DNA from: Butyricimonas sp. Marseille-P3923
GTDB taxonomy: Bacteria; Bacteroidota; Bacteroidia; Bacteroidales; Marinifilaceae
NCBI RefSeq assembly: GCF_900184685.1
Contig: NZ_FXXL01000007.1
Location: 1,054,001-1,118,000, forward strand
Reading direction: 5' to 3'
DNA length: 64,000 nucleotides
The notes under the pieces were generated by a model. That model made no database searches. It was not told where the DNA came from and was given only the letters and a program-made list of their open reading frames with translations. Shown one piece after another: positions 25,450-34,275 of the stretch. How positions within the stretch are numbered: position 1 is the stretch's first letter; every line of letters begins with the position of its first letter. The translations under genes were made by a program, and so were the position numbers.

Positions 25450-27900
25450 ATGAACGTATCACTGAACTGGTTGAAAGACTATTTGAAGATAGACCAAAGC
25501 ACTGAAGAGATTTGCAAAATACTGACAAGTATCGGACTTGAAGTAGGCGGCTACGAGGAGTTTGAGGCCGTGAAAGGAGGATTAAAAGGGCTGGTTATCG
25601 GTAAAGTACTGACTTGTGAAGAACACCCCGATTCAGACCACTTGCACGTGACCACGGTTGACCTCGGAACGGGAGAACCGGAGCAAATCGTGTGCGGTGC
25701 ACCCAACGTCGCCGCCGGACAAAAAGTAGTAGTAGCTACTGTCGGTACAACCCTCTACAAAGGTGACGAAGAGTTCGTGATAAAGAAATCAAAAATCAGA
25801 GGAGTTGCCTCTAACGGAATGATCTGCGCGGAGGATGAAATAGGTATCGGCGAATCGCATGACGGAATCATGGTATTGCCGGAAGACACCCCTGTCGGGA
25901 TACCCGCGGCAGATTATTTCAACATTTACCGGGATACCGTTATCGAGGTGGATATCACCCCGAACCGTATCGACGGAGCCTCACACCTCGGTGTAGCCCG
26001 GGATTTGGCAGCCTACCTGCAACAGACACAAGACATACGGTACGCGCTTCCTTCCGTGGAAGGCTTCAAGCCGGACAGCACGAGAGCCAAGATATCGGTA
26101 CGTCTGGAAAGACCGGAAGCCTGCCGTCGGTATGCCGGAATCTGCATTGAAGGCGTTCAAGTAAAACCCTCTCCCGAATGGTTACAGAACCGGATGAAAG
26201 CGATCGGGTTGCACCCCATCAGCAACATCGTGGACGTGACAAACTATATCCTGTTCGGTCTGGGACAACCCCTGCACGCTTTCGACAAAGATAAAGTAAA
26301 AGGAGATGAAGTGATTGTCAAAAGTGTTGCCAAAGGCACGAAGTTCACCACACTGGACGGCGTGGAAAGAGAATTGCACGAAGACGATCTGATGATCTGC
26401 AACAGCGAGGCTCCCATGTGTATTGCCGGAGTATTCGGGGGACAGGAAAGCGGTATCTCGGAAACCACGACGAACGTATTCCTTGAAAGTGCTTGTTTCG
26501 ATCCGGTATTCGTTCGCAAAACAGCTCGTCGCCACGGCTTGAACACGGATGCATCTTTCCGTTACGAACGGGGAACAGACCCGAATATCGTGATTTATGC
26601 CTTGAAACTGGCTGCCATGATGCTCAAAGAAGTAGCGGGCGGAAAAATCACATCCGACGTGATAGACATCTACCCGACACCCGTGGAAGATTTCGAGGTG
26701 ACCGTGAAATTCGACCATATCGACCGTCTGATCGGTAAAAAAATAGATCACTCCGCCATCAAAAACATCCTTCGTTCTCTCGAGATGAAGATCGTGAAAG
26801 AAGACGAAGAGGGTATGTTATTACATGTCCCCCCCTACCGCGTGGACGTGAAACGGGAAGCCGACGTGATCGAGGACATTCTTCGCATCTACGGCTTCAA
26901 TAACGTGGAAGTACCCAATAGCGTGAAGTCCACGTTAAGCTACAGCGAAAAACCGGATGATTACCAATTGAAAAATATCATTTCCGACCTGTTAGCCGCC
27001 AACGGATTCAACGAAGTAATGAACAACTCGTTGACCAAAGCCAGCTATTACGAGGACCTCACCTCCTTCGACCCGACACGGACGGTCATGCTGTTCAACC
27101 CGCTCAGTGCCGATTTAGGAGCCATGCGCCAATCCCTGTTATTCTCCGGGTTGGAAAACGTAGCGTACAACATCAACCGGAAAAACCACAATTTGAAATT
27201 ATTCGAGTTCGGGAAAGCGTATACCTTCCACAAGAAAGAAGGTTCCGACGATCCTCAAAAGCAATACAAAGAAGAAAATATGCTTTCTCTTTTCATCACG
27301 GGTAATAAAAATATCACGACATGGAACGCCAAAGAAGCCAAAACAGACTTCTTCTACCTGAAAGCCTATTGCGAAATGATATTGAACCGGCTCGGGTTGC
27401 AACCCGATAACTTGAAAATAGAGGCAAGCGACCGGGATATCTTCCGCGAAGGACTGACTTACAAGGCAGGTGACAAACATATCGTTTCCATGGGTATCGT
27501 GAGCAAAACTCCCTTGAAGAAAACGGATGTAAGCCAAGAAGTCTATTACGCTGAATTCTCGTGGGAAAATATATTGAAAGCGATCAAAAACCAAACGGTC
27601 ACTTTCGCACCGCTACCGAAATTCCCTTCCGTGAAACGTGACCTTGCCCTTTTACTGGACAAAAAAGTGACATTCAAAGAAATCAAGGATACCGCTTTCC
27701 GCACGGAAAAATCTTTCTTGAAATCCGTCACCTTATTCGACGTTTACGAGGGCGAAAAACTAGGTGCCGACAAAAAATCATACGCCGTAAGTTTCACCCT
27801 GCTTGACGAGGAAAAAACGCTCACCGACAAACAGATCGACAAGATCATGAACAAGTTGATGGGAACTTACAAACACCTCTTCAACGCTGAAATCAGATAG
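25450..27900 (+). CDS. pheT: phenylalanine--tRNA ligase beta subunit
   Basis: The 816-residue protein is the bacterial PheRS beta chain. It shows the N-terminal MNVSLNWLKDYL, a tRNA-binding OB domain (about residues 40-150, with HPDSDHLHVTTVDLG), the B3/B4 editing domain (ISNIVDVTNYILFGLGQPLHAFD), the B5 domain, the catalytic-like core and a C-terminal anticodon-binding FDX-ACB domain (FPSVKRDLALLLDKKVTF). It pairs with PheS, which is not in this window. It appears to be transcribed alone, after a repeat-rich spacer. Confidence 0.97.
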   Translation: MNVSLNWLKDYLKIDQSTEEICKILTSIGLEVGGYEEFEAVKGGLKGLVIGKVLTCEEHPDSDHLHVTTVDLGTGEPEQIVCGAPNVAAGQKVVVATVGTTLYKGDEEFVIKKSKIRGVASNGMICAEDEIGIGESHDGIMVLPEDTPVGIPAADYFNIYRDTVIEVDITPNRIDGASHLGVARDLAAYLQQTQDIRYALPSVEGFKPDSTRAKISVRLERPEACRRYAGICIEGVQVKPSPEWLQNRMKAIGLHPISNIVDVTNYILFGLGQPLHAFDKDKVKGDEVIVKSVAKGTKFTTLDGVERELHEDDLMICNSEAPMCIAGVFGGQESGISETTTNVFLESACFDPVFVRKTARRHGLNTDASFRYERGTDPNIVIYALKLAAMMLKEVAGGKITSDVIDIYPTPVEDFEVTVKFDHIDRLIGKKIDHSAIKNILRSLEMKIVKEDEEGMLLHVPPYRVDVKREADVIEDILRIYGFNNVEVPNSVKSTLSYSEKPDDYQLKNIISDLLAANGFNEVMNNSLTKASYYEDLTSFDPTRTVMLFNPLSADLGAMRQSLLFSGLENVAYNINRKNHNLKLFEFGKAYTFHKKEGSDDPQKQYKEENMLSLFITGNKNITTWNAKEAKTDFFYLKAYCEMILNRLGLQPDNLKIEASDRDIFREGLTYKAGDKHIVSMGIVSKTPLKKTDVSQEVYYAEFSWENILKAIKNQTVTFAPLPKFPSVKRDLALLLDKKVTFKEIKDTAFRTEKSFLKSVTLFDVYEGEKLGADKKSYAVSFTLLDEEKTLTDKQIDKIMNKLMGTYKHLFNAEIR

Positions 27901-27905
27901 TCACA

Positions 27906-27956
27906 AGTTAGCAGGTTACAAGTACAGGCAAAGCCTCTAACTTGTAACCTGCAACT
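27906..27956. terminator. hairpin downstream of pheT
   Basis: A 17-bp stem with one bulged base (GCAGGTTACAAGT and its complement) encloses a 16-nt loop, starting 6 bp after the pheT stop. There is no clear T run, so it may act as an mRNA-end hairpin or belong to the intergenic repeat family, whose arms contain similar GCAGGTTACAAG sequence. Confidence 0.45.
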
Positions 27957-27997
27957 CCCTATCATTTTCAATTTTCAATCCTCAATTTTCAATTGTT

Positions 27998-29038
27998 ATG
28001 CGTTCCCTTCTCCCCTCTTTCGTACTGATTATCCTGTATTTCATCGCCGAAGAATTTTTTGGCCCGCGAATCGGTTTGATTGCCGTCATCATACTTGGTG
28101 CCGGAGAATTTTTCTACTCGTGGATAAAAGAAAAAAGAATAAACAAAACGACTCTCGCCAATACCCTATTTTTCATCGCTTTGGGAGTAATCGCCGTGTT
28201 ATTGGAAGGAACATCTTTTGAAAGAATACAACAAACCATCGTGGAAGCCGCCATGTGTGTATTGTTAGGCATTTTCGCTTTCACGAAAGCCGACATGACG
28301 AAGACATTGCCCGAATCATACCGGAACACCTTACAAATCACCCCGGAACAGCAACAAGCCATGCACAGGATGCTCGGACTGTTATTCTATCTGCTTGTCA
28401 TTCACACGGCTGTCGCTTTCGCTTCTGCCTTTCTCTGCAATGAAGAAGTACACGATTTTATAGAAGGACCGTTATTATACATCCTGCTCGCCTTATTCTT
28501 CCTGACCTTCTTTGTCAAAAATCGTCTTCTAGCCAAAGCGGCACGTGACGACGAATGGTTGCCCGTGGTCAACGAGAAAGGGGAAGTTGTCGGAAAAGCC
28601 ACCCGCCGCAGTGTACACTCCGGTTCCATGCTCCTCCACCCGGTAGTCCATCTCCACATCATGAATAAACAAGGAGATATCTACCTGCAAAAACGAAGCA
28701 TGAAAAAAGACTTCCTGCCGGGTATGTGGGATACGGCTGTCGGCGGACATGTCGGGTTCGGGGAGAAAATTGAAGATGCCTTAAAACGGGAAACACAGGA
28801 AGAACTGGGAATCACTAAATTCAAAGCCCGGTTCCTCGGTTCTTACGTGTGGGAAAGTCCCCGTGAACGCGAACTCGTGTTCTCGTTCCTCTGTACCGCA
28901 CACGACGCCATAGACATCCATAACGAAGAAGTTGACGAAGGACGTTTCTGGACTCGCGAAGAAATCGAGAATCCTGACAACACCTCCATATTCACCCCCA
29001 ATTTCTTGCACGAGTATCACCGGTTACTGAAAAAATAA
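27998..29038 (+). CDS. membrane protein fused to a C-terminal Nudix hydrolase
   Basis: The 346-residue protein has five to six hydrophobic helices in its first 175 residues, ending LLYILLALFFLTFFVKN. A soluble domain follows from about residue 185. That domain has a complete Nudix box, GHVGFGEKIEDALKRETQEE then LGI, fitting Gx5Ex7REUxEExGU, and an N-terminal part (VVNEKGEVVGKATR, FLPGMWDTAVGGH) like the isopentenyl-diphosphate isomerase-type Nudix subgroup. The membrane half is reminiscent of YciB/IspZ-type septation proteins, but that is weak. The combination suggests a Nudix enzyme tethered to the inner membrane, perhaps acting on a lipid-linked or exported diphosphate. Substrate unknown. 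Confidence 0.8.
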   Translation: MRSLLPSFVLIILYFIAEEFFGPRIGLIAVIILGAGEFFYSWIKEKRINKTTLANTLFFIALGVIAVLLEGTSFERIQQTIVEAAMCVLLGIFAFTKADMTKTLPESYRNTLQITPEQQQAMHRMLGLLFYLLVIHTAVAFASAFLCNEEVHDFIEGPLLYILLALFFLTFFVKNRLLAKAARDDEWLPVVNEKGEVVGKATRRSVHSGSMLLHPVVHLHIMNKQGDIYLQKRSMKKDFLPGMWDTAVGGHVGFGEKIEDALKRETQEELGITKFKARFLGSYVWESPRERELVFSFLCTAHDAIDIHNEEVDEGRFWTREEIENPDNTSIFTPNFLHEYHRLLKK

Positions 29039-29110
29039 CCTTACACTTGCAAAATTGTTGCACGCCCCGTTCTTCCCCTTTGCCTACCCCCAAAGAGGCT
29101 ATATTTACAT

Positions 29111-29176
29111 AGCATAAACACATCATAAACGCAAATTTACGTTCATGCTACGTCCATGATACGTTCATGCTACGTC
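29111..29176. repeat. array of six 11-bp units
   Basis: In steps of 11 from 29111 the units are AGCATAAACAC, ATCATAAACGC, AAATTTACGTT, CATGCTACGTC, CATGATACGTT and CATGCTACGTC. It lies between two converging genes. Its unit sequence is unrelated to the arrays at 5088 and 58371, but the 11-bp period is exact in all three. Confidence 0.65.
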
Positions 29177-29252
29177 TTTGAGGTTAAGCAAGGGTAACGT
29201 ATGGTTCTGTAAAACACGGAGAATCCCACAACACCTGCAAGGAAGATTATAC

Positions 29253-29289
29253 AAAAAAGATTGTCTAATTTCTTAGACAATCCTTTTTA
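29253..29289. terminator. Rho-independent terminator between converging genes
   Basis: The stem GATTGTCTAA, 4-nt loop, TTAGACAATC is flanked by A and T runs on both sides, so it can stop transcription from the DUF2795 gene (minus strand) and from the Nudix gene (plus strand). Confidence 0.8.
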
Positions 29290-29306
29290 TTCATTACAAC
29301 CATCAA

Positions 29307-29528
29307 TTAATACTCATCCTCGTTAAAGAAGAAATCATCTTTACTCGGATAGTCCGGCCAAATATCTTCAATACTCTCGAAAATCTCCTCGTCATCTTCA
29401 ATATCCTGAAGATTTTCAATCACTTCCATAGGCGCCCCAGAGCGAATGGCGTAGTCGATCAACTCATCTTTTGATGCAGGCCAAGGTGCATCTTCCAATT
29501 TTGAGGCTAATTCCAGTGTCCAATACAT
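29307..29528 (-). CDS. DUF2795 domain-containing small protein
   Basis: The 73-residue acidic protein (WTLELASKLEDAPWPASKDELIDYAIRSGAP, MEVIENLQDI) matches the DUF2795 pattern: a short helical domain whose members are found in many bacteria and whose function is not established. The C-terminus is very acidic (DDFFFNEDEY). It has no export signal. It seems monocistronic, with a terminator just downstream. Confidence 0.85.
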   Translation of the reverse strand: MYWTLELASKLEDAPWPASKDELIDYAIRSGAPMEVIENLQDIEDDEEIFESIEDIWPDYPSKDDFFFNEDEY

Positions 29529-29691
29529 AGTTATATCGTTTATATAGTTTTTTCTATTTTGCCGCGAATATATACTTTATTTCTAATAATACAACCTCTT
29601 TACAATATAGAAGGAATTATTTAGAAACATTACAAGTAAAATATTTCACTCACTAATAACGGGAATACGGCTAAATAGTTACATATAAATT

Positions 29692-31479
29692 CTATTCATC
29701 ATCGGAGAAGTGAATTAACACTTTACGGTAAGTATTGAATATCTTTGCTTTAGACACGAAACCGAGATATTGATGATCTTGCAAAACTGGCAAATTCCAT
29801 GCCCCGGAATCCTCGAACTTTTTCATGACAACCTCCATCGAATCATTGATATCAATCACCACGGAAGGCGTCGTCATAAAATCCCTCACGTAAGTCTTGG
29901 AATACATATCCTGATTGAACATCACCTTACGGATATCGTCCAATAACACGATGCCCAATAATTGCTGTCGATCATTCAACACGGGAAACAAGTTCCGGCT
30001 CGACTTGGATACGACTTTTACCAGATCCCCCAACGTGGCATCCACCCCGATGGTTTTAAAATCCGTTTCCACGACCTTGTTCAACTTCATCAAGGTCAAC
30101 ACGGCCTTATCCTTGTTGTGAGTCAGTAAATCGCCTTGTATAGCCAACCGACGGGCATAAATAGAATAAGGTTCCATGCCTTGACTCGTCAGATAAGAGA
30201 TAACTGACGTCAGCATCAACGGCAGGAACAAAGCGTATCCCCCCGAAATTTCAGCGATCAGGAACATCGCCGTCAAAGGTGCTTTCATTACTCCCGACAT
30301 CGTGCCCGCCATACCCGCCAACACGAAATGACTCGGTTCCACGTGACGGATACCACTCAGGTTTATCAACATGGCAACCAAGAATCCGGCAACACCACCC
30401 GTGAACAAACTCGGCGCAAATACACCACCTACTCCACCGCTACCATTCGTCAGTGCCGTGGCGATCACCTTCACGAAAATCAAACCGACCACGAAAAGAA
30501 TCAACATCAACGTACTATCCCGAAAACCGAAAAAATACGTGTTATTCAATAATTTATCGGAATGCCCAGCCATCAGATCATCCAACGCCGAGTAACCTTC
30601 ACCGTATAGCGGGGGAAAAATAAAAATCACCACTCCCAATAACGCTCCGCCGATAGCCACCCGTTTCCAGATATTTTTCACCCGCCCGATCAACTGCTCT
30701 ATCCGGATATTCATCCGAACGAAATACACGGACAATACCCCGGCAAAAACACCCAAAATAACATAGTACGGGAAATTAGCCATCACGAACTTATCGGTAA
30801 TCTGGTACGAGAACACGAAACCGTCGCCCATCAGGAAGAAAGTCACGACATACGAGGTAATAGCGGTAAACATTAAAGGTACTAACGAAGCCATCGTCAA
30901 ATCAAGCATCAGCACTTCCAGCGTGAACACAATTCCGGCAATAGGAGCCTTGAATATTCCGGCAATAGCACCGGCCGCACCACACCCGATCATCAATGTC
31001 ATTACCTTATAGTTCATCCTGAACATACGCGCCAGATTCGAACCGATCGACGCCCCGGTCAATACAATAGTTGCCTCCGTTCCGACAGATCCACCGAACC
31101 CGATAGTCAATGTACTGGCAATCATAGAGGAGTAATTGTTGTGCGGTTTTATCATACTATTCCGACGAGAAATAGCGTACAAAACCTTCGTCACCCCGTG
31201 ACTGATTCCCTCTTTCACGAAAAATTTCACGAACAACGTCGTGAGCAGAATACCGATAACAGGGTACACGAAGAAAAACAAGCTACCGCTATCCACCTGC
31301 ATCCGTTCCGTGAAGAACACGTGAGTGTAATGTACCATATTTTTCAACACCACTCCCGCCAACCCGGTTACAATACCCACCAAGATACTCAAGATCACGA
31401 TGAACTGTTTCTCCTTAATATTGCGAACACGCCACACCAAGAATCTCCCAAGTAACCCCTTATCGCTTACCTCCGCCAT
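29692..31479 (-). CDS. ClC family chloride channel/transporter with CBS domains
   Basis: The 595-residue membrane protein carries ClC landmarks: GFGGSVGTEATIVLTGASIGS around residue 127, with the gating-position glutamate present, and SGGVGGVFAPSLFTGGVAGFL about residue 346. A C-terminal cytosolic pair of CBS domains follows (LGDLVKVVSKSSRNLFPVLND, VRDFMTTPSVV). The selectivity-filter GSGIP of classical members is not obvious. It would move chloride or another anion across the inner membrane, with CBS domains probably sensing nucleotides. It is the last gene of an nnrDE-DUF4831-ClC unit, 25 bp after the DUF4831 gene. Confidence 0.93.
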   Translation of the reverse strand: MAEVSDKGLLGRFLVWRVRNIKEKQFIVILSILVGIVTGLAGVVLKNMVHYTHVFFTERMQVDSGSLFFFVYPVIGILLTTLFVKFFVKEGISHGVTKVLYAISRRNSMIKPHNNYSSMIASTLTIGFGGSVGTEATIVLTGASIGSNLARMFRMNYKVMTLMIGCGAAGAIAGIFKAPIAGIVFTLEVLMLDLTMASLVPLMFTAITSYVVTFFLMGDGFVFSYQITDKFVMANFPYYVILGVFAGVLSVYFVRMNIRIEQLIGRVKNIWKRVAIGGALLGVVIFIFPPLYGEGYSALDDLMAGHSDKLLNNTYFFGFRDSTLMLILFVVGLIFVKVIATALTNGSGGVGGVFAPSLFTGGVAGFLVAMLINLSGIRHVEPSHFVLAGMAGTMSGVMKAPLTAMFLIAEISGGYALFLPLMLTSVISYLTSQGMEPYSIYARRLAIQGDLLTHNKDKAVLTLMKLNKVVETDFKTIGVDATLGDLVKVVSKSSRNLFPVLNDRQQLLGIVLLDDIRKVMFNQDMYSKTYVRDFMTTPSVVIDINDSMEVVMKKFEDSGAWNLPVLQDHQYLGFVSKAKIFNTYRKVLIHFSDDE

Positions 31480-31503
31480 AAATAGAATTGTAAATACCTG
31501 AAA

Positions 31504-32616
31504 TTATTTTTTTATCACACTTTTCAACGAACCGTATAGCGGATAAAATTCAAGGGCAATCCCCTCGTTATTGATCACATCCAACGGGAATTGCTTGATC
31601 ACGCCTAACTGTGGAATAACACCGCTTACCGTCATCAGTACTTCTTTACCTTTCAAAAGGTAAATGTCAGCGGTTGCCGGCTCTCTGTAAAACAACGAGG
31701 GAACCGGACGGGCAGACTCTTTTTGCGGTGCGTCTTGTTTCCGTACCAACAAATTACGAAGTTCCACGATATAAGGCTGTGCCGAAACATTATTCTTAGC
31801 CGTTATCCCGTCTTCCGCGGAAAAACGGAATAAAACAACAGCTTCGTCCGCTTTCTCGGGTACAAAGGTAAATGTACGAACAACTTTACTCCGCACCTTC
31901 TTACCCATGAAAAGACTCATATAATCCTGTTCCAGTTTATCCAACGCTTTTAGAGCCTCGGCAGTAGCCGTTCCGTTGGTTAAAAGTTCCAATCTCTTTT
32001 TCCGTATGGCAAATAAATCTTCCGTGATTTCGCTCACGTAATCTTTTTCTTCCTTCAGCACATGACGCTCGATCGGATCCCATACTCTACGAATCTCTCC
32101 CTCTACTTCCATCTCCGTGAAATTGGAATCCAACACCTCTTTTTGCGTGGAACGCAACCCGAAACGCACGTAATCAATATCGGCATCCGCGGCTTCTTTA
32201 TCCGGCACATACACCATTTTCCCGTCGTGACTATTATTGGTAGCCCCGCTTCCCAATCCGGCCAAAAAACCTTCCGGGGTCACGTTGACCGTTATCGAAT
32301 TATATTCACCCGCGGCATTCAGCGTGTACATCGCTTTGGTATCCGGCAACGCTTTCGGCACGAAACGGATATTCTTGATCGTCCATTCCTCTCCCGGCAT
32401 CATGATTTCCGGCTGCACCCCCAATTGCTGCATGGCATATTTACGGAAAGGTCCCGGCACAACCTCCACACACTCCATCGTGACCACTATATCATAACCG
32501 ATCTTCGGCAAGGCATAATTCACAGATACAGGAGTCGTTAATTCTCTCTTCTTCTGTCCTAAAACAGACAGGGATACTAATCCCATCAACCCGATAATCA
32601 ATAAAAGTCGTTTCAT
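31504..32616 (-). CDS. DUF4831 family exported protein
   Basis: The 370-residue product begins with a signal peptide (MKRLLLIIGLMGLVSLSVLGQ). It matches the DUF4831 layout seen in Bacteroidota: YALPKIGYDIVVTMECVEVVPGPFRKYAMQQLG near the start, IVELRNLLVRKQ late, and a C-terminal FYPLYGSLKSVI. Function is unknown; it should be periplasmic or outer-membrane associated. A GTG start at 32628 overlapping the nnrDE stop is also possible, but the ATG at 32616 gives a standard signal peptide. Confidence 0.85.
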   Translation of the reverse strand: MKRLLLIIGLMGLVSLSVLGQKKRELTTPVSVNYALPKIGYDIVVTMECVEVVPGPFRKYAMQQLGVQPEIMMPGEEWTIKNIRFVPKALPDTKAMYTLNAAGEYNSITVNVTPEGFLAGLGSGATNNSHDGKMVYVPDKEAADADIDYVRFGLRSTQKEVLDSNFTEMEVEGEIRRVWDPIERHVLKEEKDYVSEITEDLFAIRKKRLELLTNGTATAEALKALDKLEQDYMSLFMGKKVRSKVVRTFTFVPEKADEAVVLFRFSAEDGITAKNNVSAQPYIVELRNLLVRKQDAPQKESARPVPSLFYREPATADIYLLKGKEVLMTVSGVIPQLGVIKQFPLDVINNEGIALEFYPLYGSLKSVIKK

Positions 32617-32627
32617 TTCGTTTATCA

Positions 32628-34172
32628 CTACTTAGCAATATTATATGTTTCCAACGTTTTCCATACCAACCCCAGCTTATCCGCGATGTCGCCCGCCCGG
32701 ACTCCCCTCATTCCAAATTCCGCGGCTGCCAGATCACCCGCCTTACCGTGCGCGTAAACACCGATAACGACTGCATCCAACGGCTCGTGTCCGCTTGCCA
32801 GCAACGCGGCAATGATTCCGGTCAACACATCTCCCGCCCCTCCTTTTGCCATTCCCGGGTTTCCTGTCATATTAAAATAACAATTACCGTCGGGAGAGGC
32901 TATCACCGTGCGCGCACCCTTCAATACTACATACAGTTGGTGTAGACCTGCAAAGGTGCTTAATTTATTTAATCTATCAAAATCATTTTCACTTTTTCCT
33001 GCCAATCTCTCGAATTCTTTCGGGTGAGGCGTCAACACGGCTCCCCGGGGTACCATACTCAACAATTCTGCGTCGGCAGCAAGCAAATTCAAGGCATCGG
33101 CATCAATCACCATTTTCCCCCGCCATGCCTTCAGCAACCGGCGCATCCCGTACCTCGTCACGTCACCCGTCCCTAAACCGGGTCCGATCCCGACAGCCTG
33201 TACCCTAGACAAATCGTTCACGCCCGAGAAACAGTAGTCACTCGAGTCCACCTCCACCAATGCCTCGGGTACGGCAAAATGGATCATCTCTTTCACGAAA
33301 CGAGGCACATGCACCGTCAACAATCCCGTTCCCGAACGAATGGCTCCTCTTGCCGCCAACACGGCGGCACCCGGCATCGCGGGAGTCCCCGCTATTAATA
33401 AGGTATTCCCCAAGGTCCCTTTATGTGAAAACTTCTCCGGCATCAGCAAACGGGAGGCCACCGCTTCCTCGGTCAAAAAATAATAAGAAGAATCCCGTTC
33501 CCGCAAAATACCCGGATGCAAATGAATATCCAATACCTCTACTTCCCCGACATACTTCCCGTTCTCCGGGAACATGAATGCCAGTTTAGGAAATTGAAAT
33601 GTAAAAGTATAATCAGCCTCCACGATAGCCCCGTCATTCTCCCGGTTATCTTCACCGAGTAAACCGGAAGGAATATCTATTGCCACAACTGTATTAGGCA
33701 ACTCGTTCACCTTTCGAATGACATCCCCCAAAAATCCGGTCACCGGACGATTCAACCCGGCACCGAAAATCGCATCAATAATAACACTGTTTTCATCCGG
33801 CAGAAAATCTTCCGCTTTTTCCACCTCGATACACACTCCCCCGTTTCGTACAAAACGCTCCCTGTTCACGGCACAGTCGGGCGATAATTGCTTCCCCGGA
33901 CACAAATCGAACACATTGGTTATCAACCCTTTTTCATTCAACAACCTAGCCACGACATACCCGTCGCCGGCATTATTCCCGCTCCCCGCCAGAATGTTAA
34001 AAATATGACCACGTGAAAAAAAAATCAATAATTTTTGTGTCAATAAACTAGCCGCCCTTTCCATCAGATTCAACGACGTTATCGGCTCATTCTCAATCGT
34101 ATATTCATCCAATTCCCGCAGTTCGGATGTCTTGAAAATTTTTCTATATTCGTTCTTCATAACAGAGTTCAA
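32628..34172 (-). CDS. nnrD-nnrE fusion: bifunctional NAD(P)H-hydrate epimerase / ADP-dependent dehydratase
   Basis: The 514-residue protein repairs damaged NAD(P)H hydrates. The N-terminal YjeF-N epimerase domain (about residues 10-220) shows NILAGSGNNAGDGYVVARLL and DAIFGAGLNRPVTG. The C-terminal dehydratase domain (about 235-505) shows HKGTLGNTLLIAGT, AVGIGPGLGTG, VLTPHPKEFERLAG and the ATP/ADP-site stretch NPGMAKGGAGDVLTGIIAALL. This fusion is the common bacterial form. A minus-strand TATCTTTA box at about 34186-34193 may be its -7 element. It is cytoplasmic and leads a three-gene unit. Confidence 0.96.
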   Translation of the reverse strand: MNSVMKNEYRKIFKTSELRELDEYTIENEPITSLNLMERAASLLTQKLLIFFSRGHIFNILAGSGNNAGDGYVVARLLNEKGLITNVFDLCPGKQLSPDCAVNRERFVRNGGVCIEVEKAEDFLPDENSVIIDAIFGAGLNRPVTGFLGDVIRKVNELPNTVVAIDIPSGLLGEDNRENDGAIVEADYTFTFQFPKLAFMFPENGKYVGEVEVLDIHLHPGILRERDSSYYFLTEEAVASRLLMPEKFSHKGTLGNTLLIAGTPAMPGAAVLAARGAIRSGTGLLTVHVPRFVKEMIHFAVPEALVEVDSSDYCFSGVNDLSRVQAVGIGPGLGTGDVTRYGMRRLLKAWRGKMVIDADALNLLAADAELLSMVPRGAVLTPHPKEFERLAGKSENDFDRLNKLSTFAGLHQLYVVLKGARTVIASPDGNCYFNMTGNPGMAKGGAGDVLTGIIAALLASGHEPLDAVVIGVYAHGKAGDLAAAEFGMRGVRAGDIADKLGLVWKTLETYNIAK

Positions 34173-34205
34173 ACGTTTTCAAGGACTAAAGATAAAAAAA
34201 TAAAT

Positions 34206-34213
34206 TATATTTG
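34206..34213 (+). promoter_or_regulatory. -7 box for the POT transporter gene
   Basis: TATATTTG is a full match to the -7 consensus, 62 nt before the start at 34276. No TTG is seen at the right distance upstream, so the promoter is only half supported. Confidence 0.5.
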
Positions 34214-34275
34214 CGTGCTGTTAGCGTGAATGAAATAATTTTAATATTAATCAATACGAATCAAAAACAAAAGTT

